Of a DNA stretch of 64,000 nt, positions 32,413 to 42,127 are shown piece after piece. The translations under genes and the position numbers were made by a program. Source of the DNA: Thermoleophilia bacterium (GTDB lineage Bacteria; Actinomycetota; Thermoleophilia; Gaiellales; Gaiellaceae); contig JAHDVS010000001.1 in the NCBI GenBank assembly GCA_023382435.1, positions 1 to 64,000 of the forward strand, written 5' to 3'. Under the pieces are notes generated by a model. The model was not told where the DNA came from and made no database searches. It saw nothing but the letters and a program-made list of their open reading frames with translations. The stretch's first letter is position 1. Every line of letters begins with the position of its first letter.

Positions 32413-33242
32413 CAGCCGAGCGGCTCCTGCCGCCGCCGGCGGCCGTGGAATACCGACACCGTCTCGTAGCCGACCCGGCGAGCGAGCGCGAGCGCCCGGT
32501 CGAAGCTCTCCCCCACCAACTCCGACCCGTGCGCATCGGAGGCGATCGTGATCGCCACGCCGCGCTCGCGCAGCCCCCGCAGGAGCGGCTCGTCCGGGTA
32601 GACCTCCCCGACCGGCTTGCGCAGCCCCGCCGTCGAGATCTCGACCGCGACCCCGGCGGCCGCGATCGCGGCGGCCACCCGCTCGTGCAGCTCGGCGACG
32701 ACGGCTGCTCCGGGCCGCCGCCCGGAGATCTTCGCGAGATCGGGGTGGGCGATCACGTCCACGTGCCCGCTCCCCGCCAGCTCGCAGAGCGCCGCGAAGT
32801 ACTCGCGCCAGACCGCCTCGACGGGCAGCTCGCCCCACACCCCCGGCTCCAGGTCGATCGGGAGTTCCCCCACCTCGTGCACGGAGCCGAGCAGGAGATC
32901 CCACGGATAGGGGGCGAGCAGCTCCGCGAGGCGCTCCCGGCGCTCACCGACCCAGTCGACCTCGAGCCCGAGCCGGACCGGGAAGCCGCGCCGGCGCGCC
33001 TCGACCACGACGTCCACGTAGCGGTCGAGATCGTGGACGCAGCGTTCCAGGTGATAAGGGATGTGCCAGACATCGCGCGTCTGCCGGAAGTAGTACACAT
33101 GCTCGGTGAAAGCGATCTCGTCGACCCCGCGGGCGGCGGCCGCCTCCACGTAACGCTCGACCGCGTCCAAGGTGTGCACGAGCGGCTCCGCCCCGTCCGG
33201 GCCGGCCGGACCGCGCAGATGCATGTGGTAGTCGACGATCAC
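32412..33242 (-). CDS. PHP-domain phosphatase (HisK-type histidinol-phosphatase family)
   Basis: 276 residues. Metal-binding His and Asp residues of the PHP fold: MIVDYHMHLRGP, IAFTEHVYYF, LGLEVDWVGERRE, LLGSVHEVGELP, VDVIAHPDLAK and ITIASDAHGSEL. This matches the HisK-type histidinol-phosphatases, though PHP phosphoesterases have varied substrates. It is inserted between ispD and ispF with overlapping starts (GTGA with ispD, TGATG with ispF), an unusual place; a link to histidine synthesis is not supported by neighbours. Confidence 0.85.
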   Translation of the reverse strand: MIVDYHMHLRGPAGPDGAEPLVHTLDAVERYVEAAAARGVDEIAFTEHVYYFRQTRDVWHIPYHLERCVHDLDRYVDVVVEARRRGFPVRLGLEVDWVGERRERLAELLAPYPWDLLLGSVHEVGELPIDLEPGVWGELPVEAVWREYFAALCELAGSGHVDVIAHPDLAKISGRRPGAAVVAELHERVAAAIAAAGVAVEISTAGLRKPVGEVYPDEPLLRGLRERGVAITIASDAHGSELVGESFDRALALARRVGYETVSVFHGRRRRQEPLG

Positions 33243-33916
33243 CCGGCGAGCAGCCTCTCCACCGCCTCGAGATCCACCGCCGTCGTCACCTTGAGCAGGC
33301 CGGGATCGCCCTCGACGACGCAGACCCGCCCCCCGTGACGCTCGACGATCGCCGCGTCGTCGGTGGCGTCGTCTCCGATCGCCGCGAGCGCCTCGCGCAG
33401 CACCACCGCCCGGAACGCCTGCGGCGTCTGCACAGCCACGAGCCCCGAGCGATCGAGCGTCTCCACGACCGCGCGGTCGCGGACGCGCTTGATCGTGTCG
33501 GGGATCGGCAGCCCCGGGACCGCCCCGTCCCAGCCCTCGCGCAGAGCCGCGAGCAGCCGCTCGACGACCGCGTCAGTCACGAGCGGGCGGGCAGCGTCGT
33601 GCACCATGATCGTGTCCGCGCCGTCGGGCACCTCGGCCACGCAGATCCGGACCGATTCGGCCCGGCTGCGCGTCCCGCCGGTCACGCAGGCCGAGACCTT
33701 GCCGGCCCCGAGCTCCTCGGCGACCAGGATCGCGGGCTCCTCCCAGCCCGGCGGCGCCGCGACCACGATCCCGTCCACCCACGGGCAACCGTCGAGCCGC
33801 TCGAGCGCCTCGGCGAGCAGCGAGCGGCCCGCGAGCTCGACGAACGCCTTCGGACGCTCGCCGCCGAGCCGCTCACCTCGCCCGGCCGCGACGAGCACCG
33901 CCCAGACGCCGCTCAC
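33239..33916 (-). CDS. ispD: 2-C-methyl-D-erythritol 4-phosphate cytidylyltransferase
   Basis: 225 residues, GTG start. WAVLVAAGRGERLGGERPKA is the nucleotide-binding loop, and MVHDAARPLVTDAVVERLL, VPGLPIPDTIKRV and TPQAFRAVVLREAL are the conserved IspD blocks. It transfers CMP to methylerythritol phosphate, the third MEP pathway step. It lies 61 bp after carD and overlaps the PHP gene, forming a carD-ispD-PHP-ispF cluster. Confidence 0.97.
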   Translation of the reverse strand: MSGVWAVLVAAGRGERLGGERPKAFVELAGRSLLAEALERLDGCPWVDGIVVAAPPGWEEPAILVAEELGAGKVSACVTGGTRSRAESVRICVAEVPDGADTIMVHDAARPLVTDAVVERLLAALREGWDGAVPGLPIPDTIKRVRDRAVVETLDRSGLVAVQTPQAFRAVVLREALAAIGDDATDDAAIVERHGGRVCVVEGDPGLLKVTTAVDLEAVERLLAG

Positions 33917-33977
33917 GGCTGCACGCCCGCGGCGCCGGAATCCCTGTGGTCCGACCCGGGTACGGTGGGCGTGGTGC

Positions 33978-34484
33978 CTACGCGCTCAGGGCAGCGCTGA
34001 CGCCGACGCCGTCCAGAACCTCGTCGAGCCACTCGGCGGTTCCCTCCTCGTCCATGTCCTTCGCGTACATGAGCTCGGAGGCGAGGATCTTCTTCGCCTT
34101 GACGAACATCTGCTTCTCGCCCGTCGAGAGACCCTTCTCGCGCTCGCGGAGCGAGAGGTTCCGGACGACCTCCGCGAGCTCGAAGATGTCCCCGGTCTTC
34201 ATCTTGTCCCGGTTGTGCTTGAAGCGCCGGTTCCAGTTCTTCGGCATGGTCGTGCCGTTGCCGTTCAGGACCTCGATCACGCGCTCGACCATCTCCTCGT
34301 CGATCACCCTGCGCAGGCCGACGCGCTCGGCGTTCTCCGTGGGGACGTTGACGACCATGTCGTTGTGCAGGATCTGGATCGTCAGGTACTCCCGTTCCTG
34401 ACCGAGCGCCGACCTCAGCTCCTTCCGCACCACCGTGCCTGCACCGTGGTGGGGATACACGACCTTGTCGCCGATTTGAAACAC
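33978..34484 (-). CDS. carD: CarD family transcriptional regulator
   Basis: 168 residues from a GTG at 34484 with GGAGG 6 nt before it. FQIGDKVVYPHHGAGTVV is the Tudor-like RNA polymerase interaction domain; the C-terminal helical domain contains the DNA-contacting Trp in TMPKNWNRRFKHN and the conserved LSTGEKQMFVKAKKILASEL. CarD binds the polymerase beta subunit and stabilises open complexes, notably at rRNA promoters. A promoter and a hairpin with eight T residues lie in its leader. Confidence 0.95.
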   Translation of the reverse strand: MFQIGDKVVYPHHGAGTVVRKELRSALGQEREYLTIQILHNDMVVNVPTENAERVGLRRVIDEEMVERVIEVLNGNGTTMPKNWNRRFKHNRDKMKTGDIFELAEVVRNLSLREREKGLSTGEKQMFVKAKKILASELMYAKDMDEEGTAEWLDEVLDGVGVSAALSA

Positions 34485-34508
34485 CCTCGCCCTCCTACCC
34501 TTAGGCCG

Positions 34509-34540
34509 AAAAAAAATCCGCACATGACGCATCCCGCGGA
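34509..34540 (-). promoter_or_regulatory. Hairpin plus T8 run in the carD leader (possible attenuator)
   Basis: On the minus strand TCCGC...GCGGA encloses a 14-nt loop that can itself pair (ATG/CAT) and is followed by eight T residues, between the promoter and the carD ribosome site. This is the shape of a weak intrinsic terminator placed inside a 5' leader. Confidence 0.45.
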
Positions 34541-34547
34541 GCGATCC

Positions 34548-34577
34548 ATTCTACCGCATCGGTGACAAAAGACGCAA
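34548..34577 (-). promoter_or_regulatory. carD promoter
   Basis: TTGCGT (34577-34572), 18 bp, TAGAAT (34553-34548) on the minus strand, about 64 bp before the carD GTG. Confidence 0.6.
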
Positions 34578-34626
34578 GTTTCCAGGAGTTTTTCCACAGC
34601 TCGATTCCGGCCGCGCCCGCGCAGCT

Positions 34627-35712
34627 CTAGAGCTGGAGGTAGCGATCGACCAGATTCTGCTCCTGGAGGCGCCTGAGCCCCTCGCGAATCTCCCGTGCCC
34701 GGACCGCACCGACGCCCTCGACAGCCTCGAGCTCGCGGTGGCTCGCCCGGATGGTCGCGTCGAGGCTCCCGAAGTGCTTGACCACGTGGCGGACCACCGG
34801 CTCGGGGAGGCGCGGCAGCTGGGACAGCACGCGGTAGCCACGCGGGACGACGCTCACGTCGAGCGGATTCGCATCGCGCTGGTACCCGAGCAGCCCGATC
34901 ACCTCCTCGAGCTCGAGCAGCCGCTGGTAGGGGAGCGCCGCCAACTCCTCGAGCGCACGGGTCGCGCGCTTCGCCTCCGCCGTGGCTTCGTAGTCGAAGA
35001 CGACGGCGGCTTTGTCGCGCGGGACGCTCTCGAGGAGCTCGTCGAGCTGCATGCGGATCAACCGGCTCTCCTCGCCGAGCTCGGTGCAGTTGCGCTCGAC
35101 CTCGGCGGCCACCCGCGTCGTCAGCTCGGCCCGCTGGAGCACGACGACCACGTCGTCGAGCGTGACTGCGCCCTGGAACTCGAGCGTCGTCAGCCGGGTA
35201 AGCCCCTGCTCGAGCCGCTGACGGTACGTCTCGAGCGTCCCGAGCGCCTGGTTCGTCCGGGCGAGCACGTCGGAGATCTCGCCCAGCTGGTAGCGCAGGT
35301 CCCCGATGAACACGGTCACCGTCTCGCGCTGCTGGGAGATCGAGACGACGAGCGCGTCGGTCTGCTTCGCGACGCGCTCCGCCGTACGGTGCCGTGTCCC
35401 GGTCTCCGACGACGGGATGTTCGGGTCCGGCATCAGCTGGACGTTCGCGTACACGAGCCGGGTTCCCGCGGTGTTTACGATGATCGCCCCGTCCATCTTC
35501 GCGAGCTCGTAGAGATGCTGGGCGGTGAACGGCACGTCGAGGCGCATGCCGCCGGAGAAGAGGAACGAGAGCGTCGACGGCTCGCCGATCACGATCAGCG
35601 CGCCGAGACGGGCCCTGATGATGTCGTCGACCCCGGCGCGCAGGGGCGTTCCCGGCGCGACCTGCCTCAGCGCCTGGAGGAGCTGGCTATCCGTCCTCGG
35701 GTCGACTCGCAT
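34627..35712 (-). CDS. disA: DNA integrity scanning diadenylate cyclase
   Basis: 361 residues. The DAC domain has the catalytic DGA at 74-76 (AKMDGAIIV) and GTRHR at 105-109; a helical middle region and a C-terminal HhH domain (LEAVEGVGAVRAREIREGLR) follow. It forms octamers that make c-di-AMP and pause on branched DNA. The start overlaps the radA 3' end by 26 bp, the usual radA-disA pairing; RadA is known to modulate DisA in other bacteria. Confidence 0.97.
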   Translation of the reverse strand: MRVDPRTDSQLLQALRQVAPGTPLRAGVDDIIRARLGALIVIGEPSTLSFLFSGGMRLDVPFTAQHLYELAKMDGAIIVNTAGTRLVYANVQLMPDPNIPSSETGTRHRTAERVAKQTDALVVSISQQRETVTVFIGDLRYQLGEISDVLARTNQALGTLETYRQRLEQGLTRLTTLEFQGAVTLDDVVVVLQRAELTTRVAAEVERNCTELGEESRLIRMQLDELLESVPRDKAAVVFDYEATAEAKRATRALEELAALPYQRLLELEEVIGLLGYQRDANPLDVSVVPRGYRVLSQLPRLPEPVVRHVVKHFGSLDATIRASHRELEAVEGVGAVRAREIREGLRRLQEQNLVDRYLQL

Positions 35713-37042
35713 CGAGAGCCACGGCCACCGCCTGCCTCAGCGTTGCCGCCGCGGTAACGCGAATCTTGCCATGAACGGCGGCCCCGTCAGGGGCGACGAC
35801 CTCGACGAGGCCGAGCTTCGCGCACTCGGCGAGTCTCCGCTCGGCCTGGGAAGTCGGTCGCAGCCGGCCGGTGAGGCCGATCTCGCCGAAACAGGCAACA
35901 CCGGCCCGGACGCGCGCGCGGCGGGACGCGGACGCGATCGCCAGCGCGATCCCGAGGTCGGCACCGGGCTCGTCGATCCGCACCCCTCCCGCCACGTTCA
36001 CGAACACGTCGGCCTGCCCGAGGCCGATCCCCGCGTGACGGCCGAGTACGGCGACGATCATCGCGAGCCGCTTCGGATCGACGCCGGTGCCGACCCGTCT
36101 CGGCATCGCGAGATCGGTCGGGGCAACGAGCGCCTGGATCTCGAGCAGGAGCGGCCGCGTTCCCTCGATCGCGCACACCACGACCGAGCCGGGCTGGTCG
36201 ACGTCGCCGCGGCCGAACAGCTCGGACGGATCGGCGACGCCGACGAGCCCCGCCCCGGTCATCTCGAACACGCCGAGCTCGTTCGTCGAGCCGAACCGGT
36301 TCTTGACCGCCCGCAAGACCCGGTGAGCCCGATAGCGGTCGCCCTCGAACGCGAGGACGCAGTCGACGAGGTGCTCGAGCACGCGGGGCCCCGCAACCGA
36401 CCCGTCCTTCGTCACGTGGCCGACGAGGAACGTCGCGATCCCCGACTCCTTGGCGAGTCGAAGCAGCCGCCCGGCCGCCTCGCGCACCTGGGCGACCGAG
36501 CCGGGCGCCGAGCCGAGCTCGGGCGCGTAGAGCGTCTGCACCGAGTCGATCACGCAGACCTCCGGCCGCTCCCGCTCGAGCGTGGCGCAGACGACGTCGA
36601 GATTGGTCTCGGCCAGGATGCCCACGTCGCCGGCGCCACCGAGCCGGTCCGCACGCAGCTTGACCTGGGCCGCCGACTCCTCACCGGTCACGAGCACGAC
36701 CGGGCGGCTAGCGCTGAGCTCGCGCAGCGCCATCAGGAGCAGCGTCGACTTGCCGATGCCCGGGTCGCCCGAAACGAGCACGAGCGAGGAGGGGACGAGC
36801 CCGCCGCCGAGGACCCGGTCGAGCTCGGGGACGCCGCTCGGAATCCGCTCGGCAGCTGCCGCGTCGATCTCGGCAAGCCGGAGCAGCGGCTGCGCGGCGG
36901 CAAGCGGCGTTGCGCCGTTACGCGCGGGCAGGGCCTCCTCCACGAGCGTTCCCCAGCCGCCGCACGCGGGGCAGCGTCCGAGCCAGCGCCCGGTCGTGTA
37001 CCCGCACTCGGCGCACGCATGCTGGACAGCCGCCCTCGCCAC
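35687..37042 (-). CDS. radA: DNA repair protein RadA
   Basis: 451 residues, GTG start. A four-Cys zinc finger (Cys10, 13, 24, 27), a RecA-like ATPase with Walker A at about 92-100 (SGDPGIGKST), the RadA-specific KNRFGSTNELGVFEM, and a Lon-like C-terminal domain (VDPKRLAMIVAVLGRHAG through GEIGLTGRLRPTSQAERRL). It drives branch migration in recombination. TACCAT (37054-37049) lies 6 nt before the start with no ribosome site. Confidence 0.97.
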   Translation of the reverse strand: MARAAVQHACAECGYTTGRWLGRCPACGGWGTLVEEALPARNGATPLAAAQPLLRLAEIDAAAAERIPSGVPELDRVLGGGLVPSSLVLVSGDPGIGKSTLLLMALRELSASRPVVLVTGEESAAQVKLRADRLGGAGDVGILAETNLDVVCATLERERPEVCVIDSVQTLYAPELGSAPGSVAQVREAAGRLLRLAKESGIATFLVGHVTKDGSVAGPRVLEHLVDCVLAFEGDRYRAHRVLRAVKNRFGSTNELGVFEMTGAGLVGVADPSELFGRGDVDQPGSVVVCAIEGTRPLLLEIQALVAPTDLAMPRRVGTGVDPKRLAMIVAVLGRHAGIGLGQADVFVNVAGGVRIDEPGADLGIALAIASASRRARVRAGVACFGEIGLTGRLRPTSQAERRLAECAKLGLVEVVAPDGAAVHGKIRVTAAATLRQAVAVALDASRPEDG

Positions 37043-37130
37043 CTTCGCATGGTACGAGACGGGTCAGACGCGGCCGGTCACGTGACCGGGCCGGGAATGT
37101 GACGAAAGCCGGGCGCGGGAGGGCGGGCTG

Positions 37131-39662
37131 CTAGCCGTCCGCACCGTCGTCGTGCTCGCCCGGCTCCTCCGGCGGGACGGTGACTTTCTCGCGCTCGGGC
37201 TCGGCTGGCGCCTCGATCAGGTCGAGCGCGATCCCGTCGTCGTCGTCGTCGCTGCGGTCGACGCGGATCACGGACCCGGGCGCGATCGAGCGGCCGAGCA
37301 CGAAGTCGGCAAGCGGGTCCTCGATGAAGCGCTGGATCGCACGGCGCAGGGGGCGGGCGCCCATGGTCGGGTCGTAGCCCTTCTCGACGAGCAGCTCCCT
37401 GGCGGCATCGGTCAGCTCGATCGTCGCCTCGTGGAGGGCCATCTGCTCGCGCAGGCGCTTCAGCATCAACTCGACGACGATCTTGATCTCGTCCCTCGAG
37501 AGCTTGTGGAAGACGATCACCTCGTCGATCCGGTTGAGGAGCTCCGGGCGGAAGACCTTCTTCAGCTCACCCATGATCCGGTTCTTCATGTCGTCGTAGG
37601 AGAGGCCGCTCTCGTCCTCGACGGTGAACCCGAGCGTCTGGTTCTTCGAGATGGTGGCCGCGCCGATGTTCGACGTCATGATCACGATCGTGTTGCGGAA
37701 GTCGACCTTGCGCCCCTGCGAGTCGGTCAGCTTCCCGTCCTCGAGGATCTGGAGCAGGATGTTGAAGACGTCCGGGTGGGCCTTCTCGATCTCGTCGAGC
37801 AGCACGACCGAGTAGGGCTTGCGGCGGACGGCCTCGGTCAGCTGACCACCCTCGTCGTAGCCGATGTAGCCGGGCGGCGAGCCGACGAGCCGCGACACGG
37901 AGTGCTTCTCCATGTACTCGGACATGTCGACCTGGATCATCGAGTCCTCGTCGCCGAACAGGAACTCGGCGAGCGTGCGGGCCAGCTCGGTCTTGCCGAC
38001 GCCAGAAGGGCCGAGGAAGATGAACGAGCCGGTCGGGCGCTTCGGATCCTTGATCCCGGCGCGGGCCCGGCGAATTGCCTTCGAGACCGCCTTGATCGCG
38101 AGGTTCTGCCCGATCACGCGCTTGTGCAGCTCGTCCTCCATGCGCATCAGCTTCTGCGACTCGGCCTCGGTGAGCTTGAACACGGGGATGCCCGTCCACA
38201 TCGAGACGATGTCCGCGATCTCCTCCTCGCCGATCTGCGGCTGCACGCCACCCTCCTCGGCGCGCCAGCGCTCCTCGAGCTCGCGCTTCTTCTGGGTCAG
38301 CTTGCGCTCCTTGTCGCGGAGGTTCGCTGCCTTCTCGAACTCCTGGGCCTCGATCGCGTTCTCCTTGTCGACGCGGACGCGCTCGATCTCCTCCTCGAGC
38401 TCGCGATACTGCGGCGGGGCGCTCATCGTCTTGATCCGCATCCGCGACGCCGCCTCGTCGATCAGGTCGATGCCCTTGTCCGGCAGGTGGCGATCCTGGA
38501 TGTAGCGGTCGGAGAGCACGGCGGCGGCGCGGAGCGCGTCGTCGGTGATCGTGCAGCGGTGGTGGGCCTCGTAGCGGTCGCGCAGGCCGCGCAGGATCTC
38601 CACCGTCTCGTCCACGGACGGCTCCTCGATCCGCACCTGCTGGAAGCGCCGCTCGAGCGCAGCGTCCCGCTCGAGGTACTTCCGGTACTCGTCGAGCGTG
38701 GTGGCCCCGATCGTCTGGAGCTCGCCGCGGGCGAGCGCCGGCTTCAGGATCGAGGCGGCGTCGATCGCGCCCTCCGCGGCGCCGGCGCCGACGAGGTTGT
38801 GGAGCTCGTCGATGAAGAGCACGATGTCGCCGCGCTGGGTGATCTCCTTCATCACCTTCTTCAGGCGCTCCTCGAACTCGCCGCGGTACTTGGAGCCGGC
38901 GACGAGCGCGGCCAGGTCGAGCGTGTAGATCTGCTTGCCCTTGAGAAGCTCCGGCACCTGGTTCGTGGCGATGCGCGCGGCGAGCCCCTCGACGACGGCG
39001 GTCTTGCCGACGCCGGGCTCGCCGATCAGGACGGGGTTGTTCTTCGTGCGCCGCGACAGGATCTGCATCACGCGCTCGATCTCGGTCTGGCGGCCGACCA
39101 CGGGGTCGAGCTTGCCCTCGGACGCGAGCTTCGTCAGGTTGCGCCCGAACTGGTCGAGCAGCTTCGAGCTCTTGGCCTTCTCCCCCGACGCGCCGGAGGA
39201 GGCGGCGCCGGCCTGGCCGCGCCGACCGGGGCCGGAGAGCATGCGGATGATCTCGTTGCGGATCTTCTCCGCGTCGGCGTCGAAGTCGAGCAGGATCCGC
39301 GCGGCGACACCCTCGTTCTCGCGCACGAGCCCGAGCAGGATGTGCTCCGTGCCGATGTAGTTGTGGCCGAGCGAGAGCGCCTCGCGCAGCGCGAGCTCGA
39401 GCACCTTCTTCGCGCGCGGGGTGAACGGGATCTGACCGCTCGTGACCTCGTCGCCCTGCCCGACGATCCGGGCCACCTGGGCGCGCACCTCCTCGACCGT
39501 GATGTCGAGGCTCTCGAGCACGCGCGCGGCAAGCCCCTCCTCCTCGCGCAAGAGCCCGAGCAGGATGTGCTCCGTGCCGATGTAGTTGTGCTTGAGCGCG
39601 CGGGCCTCGTCCTGGGCCAGAACGACGACCTGTCGTGCTCTCTCCGTGAAGCGTTCGAACAC
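37131..39662 (-). CDS. clpC: ATP-dependent Clp protease ATPase subunit ClpC
   Basis: 843 residues from the GTG at 39662 ([20 protein letters not shown], the standard ClpC start); another GTG lies nine codons upstream. Two N-terminal Clp repeats (about 1-145), D1 with Walker A GEPGVGKT at 214-221, a middle coiled coil with a UVR-type motif ([19 protein letters not shown]), D2 with Walker A GPSGVGKT near 550, and the ClpP-loop region. It unfolds substrates for ClpP. No CtsR gene or mcsA/mcsB is next to it. The C-terminus is acidic. Confidence 0.97.
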   Translation of the reverse strand: MFERFTERARQVVVLAQDEARALKHNYIGTEHILLGLLREEEGLAARVLESLDITVEEVRAQVARIVGQGDEVTSGQIPFTPRAKKVLELALREALSLGHNYIGTEHILLGLVRENEGVAARILLDFDADAEKIRNEIIRMLSGPGRRGQAGAASSGASGEKAKSSKLLDQFGRNLTKLASEGKLDPVVGRQTEIERVMQILSRRTKNNPVLIGEPGVGKTAVVEGLAARIATNQVPELLKGKQIYTLDLAALVAGSKYRGEFEERLKKVMKEITQRGDIVLFIDELHNLVGAGAAEGAIDAASILKPALARGELQTIGATTLDEYRKYLERDAALERRFQQVRIEEPSVDETVEILRGLRDRYEAHHRCTITDDALRAAAVLSDRYIQDRHLPDKGIDLIDEAASRMRIKTMSAPPQYRELEEEIERVRVDKENAIEAQEFEKAANLRDKERKLTQKKRELEERWRAEEGGVQPQIGEEEIADIVSMWTGIPVFKLTEAESQKLMRMEDELHKRVIGQNLAIKAVSKAIRRARAGIKDPKRPTGSFIFLGPSGVGKTELARTLAEFLFGDEDSMIQVDMSEYMEKHSVSRLVGSPPGYIGYDEGGQLTEAVRRKPYSVVLLDEIEKAHPDVFNILLQILEDGKLTDSQGRKVDFRNTIVIMTSNIGAATISKNQTLGFTVEDESGLSYDDMKNRIMGELKKVFRPELLNRIDEVIVFHKLSRDEIKIVVELMLKRLREQMALHEATIELTDAARELLVEKGYDPTMGARPLRRAIQRFIEDPLADFVLGRSIAPGSVIRVDRSDDDDDGIALDLIEAPAEPEREKVTVPPEEPGEHDDGADG

Positions 39663-39798
39663 GCTTCCTGCCTTTCCTCGGTCGCCCACCTATCGTAGCG
39701 GACGTGTTCGCTGGTCCGGATCAGCGGAGCGGCTCCTTCACGAAGTCCAAACGACGGGGTGCCGGCCGTTAGTCCGGTGGCGGCGCTACCGTGCCCTG

Positions 39799-40671
39799 GT
39801 GACGCTCGAGACGGCCATCCACCCCCGCGGCCCCTACTCGCTCGAGCTGTCGGCGCGCCGAGCCGGCGACCGTACGCGCGTCTTTCGCGACGGCCTCCTC
39901 ACCTGCGTCCTCGAGGCCGAAGGCGTCCCCGCGCTCGCACGCGTGTGGCAGATCCGGGACGGGACGCTCAGGGTGAGGCTCGACAGCGCCGAGCCGGAGG
40001 CGACCCTCGAGCGCCTGCGCTTCGTGCTCGCCGCCGACGCCGACCACACGGAGTTCCTGCGGCGGTTCGGCTCGGATCCGCTGATCGGCCACGCGACGTT
40101 TCGCCTGCGCGGCCTGCGCCCGCTCCGCACGGCGACGGTCACGCACGCGCTCCTGCGCGCACTCTGCGGGCAGCTGATCGCGGCCCGCGAGGCCCGCCGG
40201 ATCGAGGCGCGGCTTCTGCGCGCGTGCTCGGGCGAGCACGCCGGGCTGCTGCTTCCGCCGCAGCGCTCCGCATTCGCGCCCCGCAGCCCCGCGGAGCTGG
40301 CCGCGCACGGGCTCGTCGCGCGCAAAGCATCCGCGCTCGTCCGGCTCTGCCGCGAGCTCGACCTCGAGCGGCTGCACGGGGTCACGACCGCGGTCGCGGT
40401 CACCCGGCTCTGCCGCGAGCGGTCGCTCGGTCCCTGGTCGGCCGGGGTCGTCTGCCTCGAGGGGCTCGGTCGCTACGAGCACGGGCTCGTCGGCGACCTC
40501 GGTCTCGTCAAGCTCTGCTCGCGCCTGCTGGGCCGTGACGCGACCGCCGCGGACACCGCCGAGCTGCTCGCCGGCTACGGGGAGTGGGCGGGGCTGGCGA
40601 GCGTCTATCTGCTCGCGGGCGCGGCTCCTGCGGCGGGGCCGCTGCCGCGCCCGTGGCGCGACGCGGCCTAG
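39799..40671 (+). CDS. HhH-GPD DNA glycosylase (AlkA-like)
   Basis: 290 residues from a GTG at 39799, six nt after a TACCGT hexamer. An N-terminal beta domain (ETAIHPRGPYSLELSARRAG) precedes the helical HhH-GPD domain with ATVTHALLRALCGQLIAARE, and a final GRYEHGLVGDLGLVKL containing the catalytic-type Asp. This order is that of 3-methyladenine DNA glycosylase II, which removes alkylated bases. The linker helix-hairpin-helix is less clear, so the substrate range is uncertain. Confidence 0.78.
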   Translation: MTLETAIHPRGPYSLELSARRAGDRTRVFRDGLLTCVLEAEGVPALARVWQIRDGTLRVRLDSAEPEATLERLRFVLAADADHTEFLRRFGSDPLIGHATFRLRGLRPLRTATVTHALLRALCGQLIAAREARRIEARLLRACSGEHAGLLLPPQRSAFAPRSPAELAAHGLVARKASALVRLCRELDLERLHGVTTAVAVTRLCRERSLGPWSAGVVCLEGLGRYEHGLVGDLGLVKLCSRLLGRDATAADTAELLAGYGEWAGLASVYLLAGAAPAAGPLPRPWRDAA

Positions 40672-41057
40672 CCCTGACCCTCGAGCTGCTTCATGAAGTC
40701 GGCAACGTCGAAGTAGGCGTTCCAGGAGACGAACTGCGACCCGTCGTGCCGGCCGATGATTGCCTCGTTCCACACGACCGGGTTGCCCGACTCCCTGTGC
40801 GTGCCGCGCCCGGTCAGCTCGGCGGCGATCAGGCCGTCGGCCTCGACGAGCGTCTTCACCTCGAGCTCGAGCGGCCCGAACCCGTCCATGAAGCCGGTGA
40901 TGAAGCCCGCGAACGCGTCGGCGCCCGAGAGGGCGCCCATCGGGTTCCACACGGCGAGATCCTCAGCGAACGTCTCGCGCATCAACGCGCGCAGCGCGTC
41001 CTGATCGTCCGCTGCGATCCCGGCCCAGAAAGCAGCCGCCTTGTCCTTCATCGCCAT
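40668..41057 (-). CDS. SnoaL/NTF2-like domain protein
   Basis: 129 residues with AGGAGG before the ATG. The sequence AAFWAGIAADDQDALRALMR, NPMGALSGADAFAGFITGFM and VKTLVEADGLIAAELTGRGT is a cone-shaped alpha+beta NTF2-like fold related to SnoaL. The product could be an enzyme or a binding protein; no catalytic residues can be assigned. The stop overlaps the glycosylase stop by 4 bp on opposite strands. Confidence 0.7.
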   Translation of the reverse strand: MAMKDKAAAFWAGIAADDQDALRALMRETFAEDLAVWNPMGALSGADAFAGFITGFMDGFGPLELEVKTLVEADGLIAAELTGRGTHRESGNPVVWNEAIIGRHDGSQFVSWNAYFDVADFMKQLEGQG

Positions 41058-41133
41058 CGTCCCTCCTGTCGCTCGTGGAGCCCGGATCGTCGCATACCCG
41101 AGGCCACGTCGCCGGCGCAGCCGCGCCCTCGCG

Positions 41134-42069
41134 TCAGCCGGCCTTCGCGGTCCTCCGCGCGAGACAGGTGGCGGTCAGCTCGACCGCCGGGAGCTGCGAC
41201 GATGCCTCGAGCTCGAGCGCGTACCCTCCCTCGTCCACGACCTCCGAGACGATCTCGAAGAAGCCCTGCGGGATCGACCAGCCGCCGGAGACCGCCCGGT
41301 AGCCTGCCGGGCACGTGACCTCGAGCGTGTGGCGCGAAGTACCGCCGGCTGCACTCGCCGCTCTCGGCGGCGCGTCCACCGAGCCGAGGATCTTCTGCGC
41401 GATCGTTCGCAGCAGGTGGGCGTGCTTGCGCGCCCTGCGGGTGCGCTCGCCCTGGCAGAGGACTTCCAGGGTCACGTCGCGCTCGTCCGTCTGGCTCGTG
41501 TTGAAGAGCTGGAAGCGCCAGGCACGGGTGTCGAGAACCGGGTACGACCCCTGGAGCTCGACCACGTGGTCGCGCTCCGCTGCCCCGAAAGTCGGGAAGC
41601 TCCCGGCGGGACAGGCGACGGAAAGCTCCCCGCCGGTGAAGGGGTCGAGGTGCACGATCTGCTCGACGAGCTCGGGGGAGCCGAGCCCGTGCGCGTGCCG
41701 CTTGCCCTTGCGGTCCTTCGCATACCCCGTTCGCGGCTTGAGGCAGGAGCCGGTCAGCTCGACCTCGATCGGGATCGAGGCATCGCTCGAGAGCGTCACC
41801 ACGGCACCCTGCCCGGACTCGGTCGGCTCGATCCCGTCGAGGAAGATCCCCGGCTGCCCCTGCCACCCCGCCAGCCAGATCAGCACGTACCCGGTCGGGC
41901 AGTCGAACGTGAACGTCGCCCCGCCCGGCGGCACCGTGACCGTCTTCGAGTGGTACTCGACCCCGGCGGCGTGCCCATGCTGCCCGGGCCCGTGGGCGGC
42001 GCCGGCGGTGACGACGAGCAGGCCGGCGGCGGCGAGCGCTACGGCGAGGAGGCGAGCGGGGCGGCGCAT
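41134..42069 (-). CDS. Secreted protein of unknown function
   Basis: 311 residues from the ATG at 42069, which gives a clean signal peptide (LLAVALAAAGLLVVTAGAAHG). The mature part contains three similar beta-rich segments, each with a Cys-Pro pattern (FTFDCPTGYVLIWLAGW, LSVACPAGSFPTF, LEVTCPAGYRAVSGGWSIPQ), suggesting a repeated domain with disulfides. I do not recognise the family. TAGGCT (42085-42080) lies 10 nt before the ATG. Confidence 0.6.
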   Translation of the reverse strand: MRRPARLLAVALAAAGLLVVTAGAAHGPGQHGHAAGVEYHSKTVTVPPGGATFTFDCPTGYVLIWLAGWQGQPGIFLDGIEPTESGQGAVVTLSSDASIPIEVELTGSCLKPRTGYAKDRKGKRHAHGLGSPELVEQIVHLDPFTGGELSVACPAGSFPTFGAAERDHVVELQGSYPVLDTRAWRFQLFNTSQTDERDVTLEVLCQGERTRRARKHAHLLRTIAQKILGSVDAPPRAASAAGGTSRHTLEVTCPAGYRAVSGGWSIPQGFFEIVSEVVDEGGYALELEASSQLPAVELTATCLARRTAKAG

Positions 42070-42127
42070 CCGAGCGGGGAGCCTACCGCGGGCCCGGAAC
42101 GGAGGCAAGGCACGGGTAGCGACCGGG

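Noticed and set aside
37152-39698. Plus-strand frame of 848 codons opposite clpC
   Set aside because: It mirrors the ClpC codons and has no recognisable motif.
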